Source of the DNA: Aporrectodea caliginosa
Taxonomy: Eukaryota > Annelida > Clitellata > Crassiclitellata > Lumbricidae
NCBI GenBank assembly: GCA_020284085.1
Contig: JACEVL010000415.1
Location: forward strand, 272,501 to 336,500
Direction of reading: 5' to 3'
Length of the DNA stretch: 64,000 nucleotides
The stretch's first letter is position 1, and every line of letters begins with the position of its first letter. The position numbers and the translations under genes were made by a program. Shown here in pieces: positions 62,601 through 64,000 of the stretch. The notes under the pieces are model-generated. The model did no database searches, was not told the DNA's origin, and saw only the letters and a list, made by a program, of their open reading frames with translations.

Positions 62601-64000
62601 AAATGCCGCCGAGGTCTATAAGCTGAGAGCTCAGATCGAGGAGGTGCATGACGCCATGGAAGCCCTCCGCAGAGAGAACAAGAATCTCTCCGGTAAGACA
62701 TCCGCCATCCGATCCATAAACTAATCTCTCCGCAAGGTGCATCTCTGAGGATTTCCCAACTGATTCACAGTTTTATAGTTTCAATTGTAATTTGAATTTT
62801 ATATAGCGCCTAAACGATATTAATTGCAACTGAGAACGGGAAGTATAATAGTCGGATAACTATAAAATTCATCAGCGGGCATGAACTGACCAAGTGCACT
62901 TGCAGAGTGCTTCGAATTACATCTTAAACAACTGTACAATACGTTGAATTGGCAGCTTGGCCATGGATTGTTACCCGGAACCAAACCAAGAGTTCAAGAT
63001 GAAAATTAATGATAGATTCAGTGATTTATATATAATATATAATATATATACCAATGAAAAAAAAATATAATATTAATTGATCTAAACATGTAGACGAGAT
63101 TCACGATCTGACGGACCAACTGGGCGAGGGTGGCCGCAGCGTGCACGAAATGGACAAGGCCAGGAAGCGTCTGGAGCTGGAGAAGGAAGAGTTGCAGGCG
63201 GCCTTGGAAGAGGCAGAAGCAGCCCTCGAGCAGGAGGAAGCCAAGGCACAAAGATCTCAGCTGGAGATTTCCGCGATTCGTCAAGACATCGACCGACGCC
63301 TGGCAGAGAAGGACGAGGAATTCGAAAATACCAGGTAAAACTCAACTCCTCTGTACTCCGACATTTAATAGCGATTCTCTCCCACCCACCCCCCAAGTCT
63401 CTAGAACTGTATTAGTCTTCAATGACTTGCTCTTGGGATAAAAAAACCGTATGCTTAACTGTAAATTGACACTTGAGACAATCTTAAATTTTACCTTTGC
63501 TGATATCATAGCTCTCTTTATAGGTATCAGCATTCATCGTAATGTTGTCGTTTGGAACAAAAATAAAAATTAAATGAATGACCATTCTCTTAATTTCAAT
63601 CTAAACATGTCTCCATGCATTGCAATATATCGCTGATTACTTTACATTACATTTTCTCCATGGCTCCTGTATAGGGGTGCAGTGTGAGAATTCAAAATCG
63701 TAGAAAAATAAATGGAGGTCAGACTTTAATTCGTGTGTAGTTGGGGTGTGCAATAAAGACTTAACTTTTGGGTCCTAAGAAAGACTAGGGGTGGTTGAAT
63801 CCCCAACCCCCTGGCAAGTCTCACTCTGTATGGGTGTAATAACAATACGAAACCAAACAAACTGCACGTTCTAATCGAACAATCAAATCCCCTGCAGATG
63901 GCTTTGCATAGGCGCCATGCAATTAAACTGCCGATTACATTACAGGAAGAACCATCAGCGGGCGCTTGACTCGATGCAGGCCAGCCTAGAGGCGGAGGCG
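41483..64000 (+). CDS. Mhc: Muscle myosin heavy chain (29 coding exons, 3' partial)
   Basis: The thick-filament motor of muscle: an actin-activated Mg-ATPase head, a lever arm that binds essential and regulatory light chains, and a coiled-coil rod. The joined exons give exactly 1600 residues in one frame. Seen in order: N-terminal SH3-like part (about 30-80), P-loop GESGAGKT (176-183), switch 1 NNNSSRF (237-243), switch 2 DIAGFE (461-466), relay helix, loop 2 with four lysines (about 628-647), SH2 and SH1 cysteines (690 and 700), converter, light-chain-binding helix with the invariant proline at 832, then heptad-repeat rod to 1600. The start ATG has A at -3 and G at +4. All exon phases agree and no break is seen. 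From memory the sequence is closest to scallop-type striated/catch myosin. About 340 residues, including the end of the rod and the tailpiece, lie beyond the window. No mutually exclusive exon duplicates were noticed. Confidence 0.98.
42325..43285. mobile_element. Non-autonomous piggyBac-like element, 961 bp
   Basis: TTAA flanks both sides (42321-42324, 43286-43289). The ends are inverted repeats: CCCTCGGGCTACCAAG on the left, and CCCTCTGGCTACCAAG on the complement of the right. A subterminal palindrome GGGTGGTTACCACCC recurs three times with variants. The middle holds a ~185-bp tandem duplication. TTAA duplication with CCC/GGG ends is the piggyBac signature. No transposase frame is present. 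It lies in the first coding intron of Mhc. Confidence 0.78.
42712..43075. repeat. ~185-bp tandem duplication inside the TTAA element
   Basis: Both copies contain CGCGTATTATTATTTATTTT, GATCACTTCCGGT, ATGCAAATGAAGCCCT and CATTCCCTCTAAAGAATGGT, starting near 42712 and 42898. Confidence 0.9.
43408..43551 (+). CDS. Mhc: Mhc coding exon 2
   Basis: Residues 66-113. Codes [20 protein letters not shown], then [20 protein letters not shown]. Acceptor TTTGTAG, donor TAC|GTAAGT. Confidence 0.97.
43552..44435 (+). other. Mhc intron after coding exon 2
   Basis: No gene or repeat family recognised, apart from short AATTGAATTGAA runs near 44265-44285 that may be a retroelement tail. Confidence 0.5.
44436..44592 (+). 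CDS. Mhc: Mhc coding exon 3
   Basis: Residues 114-166. Codes [20 protein letters not shown], then [20 protein letters not shown]. Acceptor TATGTTAG, donor CAAG|GTCAGC. Confidence 0.97.
44990..45017 (+). CDS. Mhc: Mhc coding exon 4 (28-nt micro-exon)
   Basis: Residues 166-175 ([10 protein letters not shown]), both end codons split. Acceptor TGTTTTTAG, donor CAC|GTGAGT. Very short, but both sites, the phase and the family sequence agree. Confidence 0.95.
45018..45718 (+). other. Mhc intron after micro-exon 4
   Basis: AT-rich; nothing recognised. Confidence 0.5.
45719..45827 (+). CDS. Mhc: Mhc coding exon 5 (P-loop)
   Basis: Residues 175-211. GESGAGKT nucleotide-binding loop, then [20 protein letters not shown] and an acidic loop 1. 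Acceptor TTATGTAG, donor AAT|GTAAGC. Confidence 0.98.
46111..46306 (-). mobile_element. tRNA-derived SINE (family C), minus strand
   Basis: Minus strand: ACGGTGGCCGATTGGTTAGA head and GGGTTCGATTCTCG B box, body GGACCGTGAGCAAGTTCTTC, then TTTGGAAGAAGGGCGATAT and a short TGTA-rich tail. It ends about 50 bp before Mhc coding exon 6. Confidence 0.82.
46359..46454 (+). CDS. Mhc: Mhc coding exon 6 (switch 1)
   Basis: Residues 212-243. [20 protein letters not shown] and NNNSSRF. Acceptor CTTTTTCAG, donor TTC|GTAAGT. Confidence 0.98.
46877..46940 (+). CDS. Mhc: Mhc coding exon 7
   Basis: Residues 244-265. [20 protein letters not shown]. Acceptor CAAATAG, donor ACAT|GTAAGA. Confidence 0.97.
47353..47454 (+). 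CDS. Mhc: Mhc coding exon 8
   Basis: Residues 265-299. [20 protein letters not shown], then [14 protein letters not shown]. Acceptor TGTTTCAG, donor ATAG|GTGAGA. Confidence 0.97.
47777..47880 (+). CDS. Mhc: Mhc coding exon 9
   Basis: Residues 299-333. [20 protein letters not shown], ending MDLVD. Acceptor TTCAAACAG, donor GAT|GTGAGT. Confidence 0.95.
48321..48459 (+). CDS. Mhc: Mhc coding exon 10
   Basis: Residues 334-380. [20 protein letters not shown], then [20 protein letters not shown] (the cardiomyopathy-loop region). Acceptor GCGCTATAG, donor GCAG|GTAACA. Confidence 0.96.
48460..49099 (+). other. Mhc intron after coding exon 10
   Basis: Nothing recognised, except a short AATTGAATTGAA run near 48800. 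Confidence 0.5.
49100..49218 (+). CDS. Mhc: Mhc coding exon 11
   Basis: Residues 380-419. [20 protein letters not shown], then [16 protein letters not shown]. Acceptor TAATTTCAG, donor CAG|GTTTGT. Confidence 0.96.
49219..49902 (+). other. Mhc intron after coding exon 11
   Basis: Nothing recognised; no alternative exon was seen. Confidence 0.5.
49903..50052 (+). CDS. Mhc: Mhc coding exon 12 (switch 2)
   Basis: Residues 420-469. [20 protein letters not shown], then [18 protein letters not shown]. Acceptor TTCTTGTAG, donor CAG|GTAACA. Confidence 0.98.
50171..50407 (-). mobile_element. tRNA-derived SINE (family A), minus strand
   Basis: Minus strand: GGGGCGCGGCGGTTTGGGAG head, GGGTTCGAATCC B box, CTGGGCAAGTCCTTCACTCG, CCGCGCAGGAGTCGGGAGCG, then a GGGGCGCTATAACAAG tail and (AATAC)n. 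Nearly full length. It serves as the empty-site reference for the hAT insertion in the 10691 copy. Confidence 0.88.
50409..50576 (-). mobile_element. tRNA-derived SINE (family B), minus strand
   Basis: Minus strand: AGTGGCCGAGTGGGTTGGTA head, GGGTTCGATTCCGGG B box, TTTATCAGAGATTAAT, GCAATATAAACGTGGAGTAC and (AATAC)n, running straight into the family A SINE at 50171-50407. Same order and orientation as at 10513-11520. Confidence 0.87.
50918..51088 (+). CDS. Mhc: Mhc coding exon 13 (relay helix)
   Basis: Residues 470-526. [20 protein letters not shown], then [20 protein letters not shown]. Acceptor GCTTACAG, donor AAG|GTCAGA. Confidence 0.98.
51434..51613 (+). CDS. Mhc: Mhc coding exon 14
   Basis: Residues 527-586. 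[20 protein letters not shown], then [13 protein letters not shown]. Acceptor GTGTTTCAG, donor AAT|GTAAGG. Confidence 0.97.
52180..52345 (+). mobile_element. SINE 3' half with shared tail
   Basis: ACATTTAACATTATAGGCTA, GCGTAGAGAACGCCTCTGAA and GACGAGGCGCTATATAAATT. The same 3' half occurs at 53085-53210. Confidence 0.75.
52467..52590 (+). CDS. Mhc: Mhc coding exon 15
   Basis: Residues 587-628. [20 protein letters not shown], ending FKDPED. Acceptor TTTGCACAG, donor GATG|GTATAA. A SINE fragment ends 120 bp upstream. Confidence 0.96.
52854..52912 (+). CDS. Mhc: Mhc coding exon 16 (loop 2)
   Basis: Residues 628-647. [20 protein letters not shown]: the lysine-rich, actin-facing loop 2. Acceptor TTGTTTTAG, donor AGG|GTAACA. 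Confidence 0.96.
53085..53210 (+). mobile_element. SINE 3' half, ends next to an exon
   Basis: GGCATTTAACATCATATAGG, GCGCAGAGAGCGCATTCTGA and GAAGGGGCGCTACATACATT. It matches 52180-52345. The tail stops about 20 bp before the splice acceptor of Mhc coding exon 17. Confidence 0.78.
53229..53316 (+). CDS. Mhc: Mhc coding exon 17
   Basis: Residues 648-677. [29 protein letters not shown]. Acceptor CGACCAACAG has almost no pyrimidine tract, because a SINE tail ends about 25 bp upstream. Donor CCAG|GTAGGA. Confidence 0.96.
53317..55242 (+). other. Largest Mhc intron, first part
   Basis: No exon between coding exons 17 and 18 is needed: the phases of the two join directly. TAGGCCTA words occur near 53740 and 53830. 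Nothing else is recognised. Confidence 0.5.
55243..56098. mobile_element. Possible inverted-repeat element rich in ATTAGAATTAG
   Basis: ATGGGCAA at 55243 and TTGCCCAT at 56091-56098 face each other. Inside both ends lie GCTAATCGATTAGAATTAG repeats in opposite orientation. The design resembles the hAT-type element at 10847 (subterminal simple words inside short inverted ends). No clear target duplication was found and no coding remnant is sure. Confidence 0.45.
56306..56423 (+). CDS. Mhc: Mhc coding exon 18 (SH1/SH2)
   Basis: Residues 677-716. [40 protein letters not shown]2 is C690 and SH1 is C700. Acceptor GTGCGTAG, donor ACG|GTAATC. Confidence 0.98.
56755..57012 (+). CDS. Mhc: Mhc coding exon 19 (converter, first IQ)
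   Basis: Residues 716-802. [60 protein letters not shown]. The last part is the essential-light-chain IQ site. Acceptor TTGACAG, donor CAG-AG|GTAGCG. Confidence 0.97.
57202..57289. repeat. (GTAT)n microsatellite
   Basis: About 20 GTAT units ending in GCAT units, in the intron after Mhc coding exon 19. Confidence 0.96.
57499..58174 (+). CDS. Mhc: Mhc coding exon 20 (second IQ, start of rod)
   Basis: Residues 802-1027. [20 protein letters not shown], then WW and invariant P832; the regulatory-light-chain site. From about 835 a continuous heptad coiled coil ([20 protein letters not shown]). Acceptor AATTGCAG, donor GAG|GTGTGT. Confidence 0.98.
58589..58734 (+). CDS. Mhc: Mhc coding exon 21 (S2 rod)
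   Basis: Residues 1028-1076. [20 protein letters not shown], then [20 protein letters not shown]. Acceptor GACTTCAG, donor GCAA|GTGTGT. Confidence 0.97.
59109..59199 (+). CDS. Mhc: Mhc coding exon 22 (S2 rod)
   Basis: Residues 1076-1106. [30 protein letters not shown]. Acceptor GTTTTCAG, donor CAG|GTGAGT. Confidence 0.97.
59200..59719 (+). other. Mhc intron after coding exon 22
   Basis: Nothing recognised. Confidence 0.5.
59720..59776 (+). CDS. Mhc: Mhc coding exon 23 (S2 rod, 57 nt)
   Basis: Residues 1107-1125. [19 protein letters not shown]. Acceptor TTTGAAG (an AAG site), donor AAG|GTAAGA. Confidence 0.95.
59777..60261 (+). other. Mhc intron after coding exon 23
   Basis: Nothing recognised. 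Confidence 0.5.
60262..60515 (+). CDS. Mhc: Mhc coding exon 24 (rod)
   Basis: Residues 1126-1210. [40 protein letters not shown]. Acceptor TCATGTAG, donor AAAA|GTAAGT. Confidence 0.97.
60516..61277 (+). other. Mhc intron after coding exon 24
   Basis: Nothing recognised with confidence. Confidence 0.5.
61278..61356 (+). CDS. Mhc: Mhc coding exon 25 (rod)
   Basis: Residues 1210-1236. [26 protein letters not shown]. Acceptor CGCTTCAG, donor AGG|GTAAGT. Confidence 0.95.
61717..62295 (+). CDS. Mhc: Mhc coding exon 26 (rod)
   Basis: Residues 1237-1429. [20 protein letters not shown] to [12 protein letters not shown]; heptads throughout. Acceptor TATTTCTAG, donor AGG|GTAAAC. Confidence 0.98.
62476..62692 (+). 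CDS. Mhc: Mhc coding exon 27 (rod, LMM)
   Basis: Residues 1430-1502. [20 protein letters not shown] to [10 protein letters not shown]. Acceptor CTATTAATAG, donor CCG|GTAAGA. Confidence 0.97.
62780..62850 (-). mobile_element. Short SINE/LINE tail relic
   Basis: TTTTATATAGCGCCTAAACG is the complement of the shared GGCGCTATATAAA tail. No head is left. Confidence 0.5.
63094..63334 (+). CDS. Mhc: Mhc coding exon 28 (rod, LMM)
   Basis: Residues 1502-1582. [20 protein letters not shown], then [20 protein letters not shown]. Acceptor AACATGTAG, donor CCAG|GTAAAA. Confidence 0.97.
63335..63945 (+). other. Mhc intron after coding exon 28
   Basis: Nothing recognised. Confidence 0.5.
63946..64000 (+). 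CDS. Mhc: Mhc coding exon 29 (rod, cut by window end)
   Basis: Residues 1582-1600. [18 protein letters not shown], then the window stops inside the exon. Acceptor CATTACAG. Confidence 0.95.

Overview
This is a window of animal nuclear DNA. It has long spliced genes with GT-AG introns, many microsatellites, and many SINE, LINE and DNA-transposon remnants. Two host genes lie in tandem on the + strand. The first is the 3' two thirds of a slowpoke/BK (Slo1) calcium-activated potassium channel gene (16 coding exons, 11669-33246, stop codon present). The second is the 5' four fifths of a striated-muscle-type myosin heavy chain gene (29 coding exons, 41483-64000, cut by the window edge at residue 1600 of an expected ~1940). 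Compared from memory, the myosin looks most like scallop and other lophotrochozoan muscle myosin and clearly unlike vertebrate forms, for example in the SH1/SH2 helix, the converter and the W-rich lever-arm end. I infer a protostome invertebrate, probably a lophotrochozoan, and cannot name the species.

Layout. 1-11668 shows no exon I can recognise. It is probably intron or 5' flank of slo and is dominated by a 5.1-kb A/C-only array (5407-10512). The array's 3' end is broken by two tRNA-derived SINEs, one of which carries a 592-bp hAT-type element. 11669-33246 holds the RCK1 and RCK2 gating-ring exons of slo, with the Mg2+/Ca2+ residues and the calcium bowl intact. 33247-40814 is intergenic, with LINE 3' ends, a decayed mariner, a GA-rich tract and SINEs. 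40815 begins a clear Mhc core promoter: TATAAAA, a very short non-coding exon, then a 5'UTR/coding exon. 41678-43407, the first coding intron of Mhc, carries a 961-bp TTAA-flanked piggyBac-like element. The rest is the myosin motor (to about residue 780), lever arm and the first ~770 residues of the coiled-coil rod.

Both genes serve excitable or contractile tissue: BK channels repolarise nerve and muscle membrane when calcium rises, and Mhc is the thick-filament motor. Nothing in the sequence shows joint regulation; the adjacency may be chance. I found no new enzymatic or defence system. The unusual material is the repeats: the huge CA array inside or next to a BK intron, a recurrent two-SINE composite, SINEs and LINEs sharing a 3' end with GGCGCTATATAAAT, and a precisely datable nested insertion. 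Exon boundaries were set by reading frame, GT-AG sites, phase agreement and recalled family sequences; no alignment program was run.
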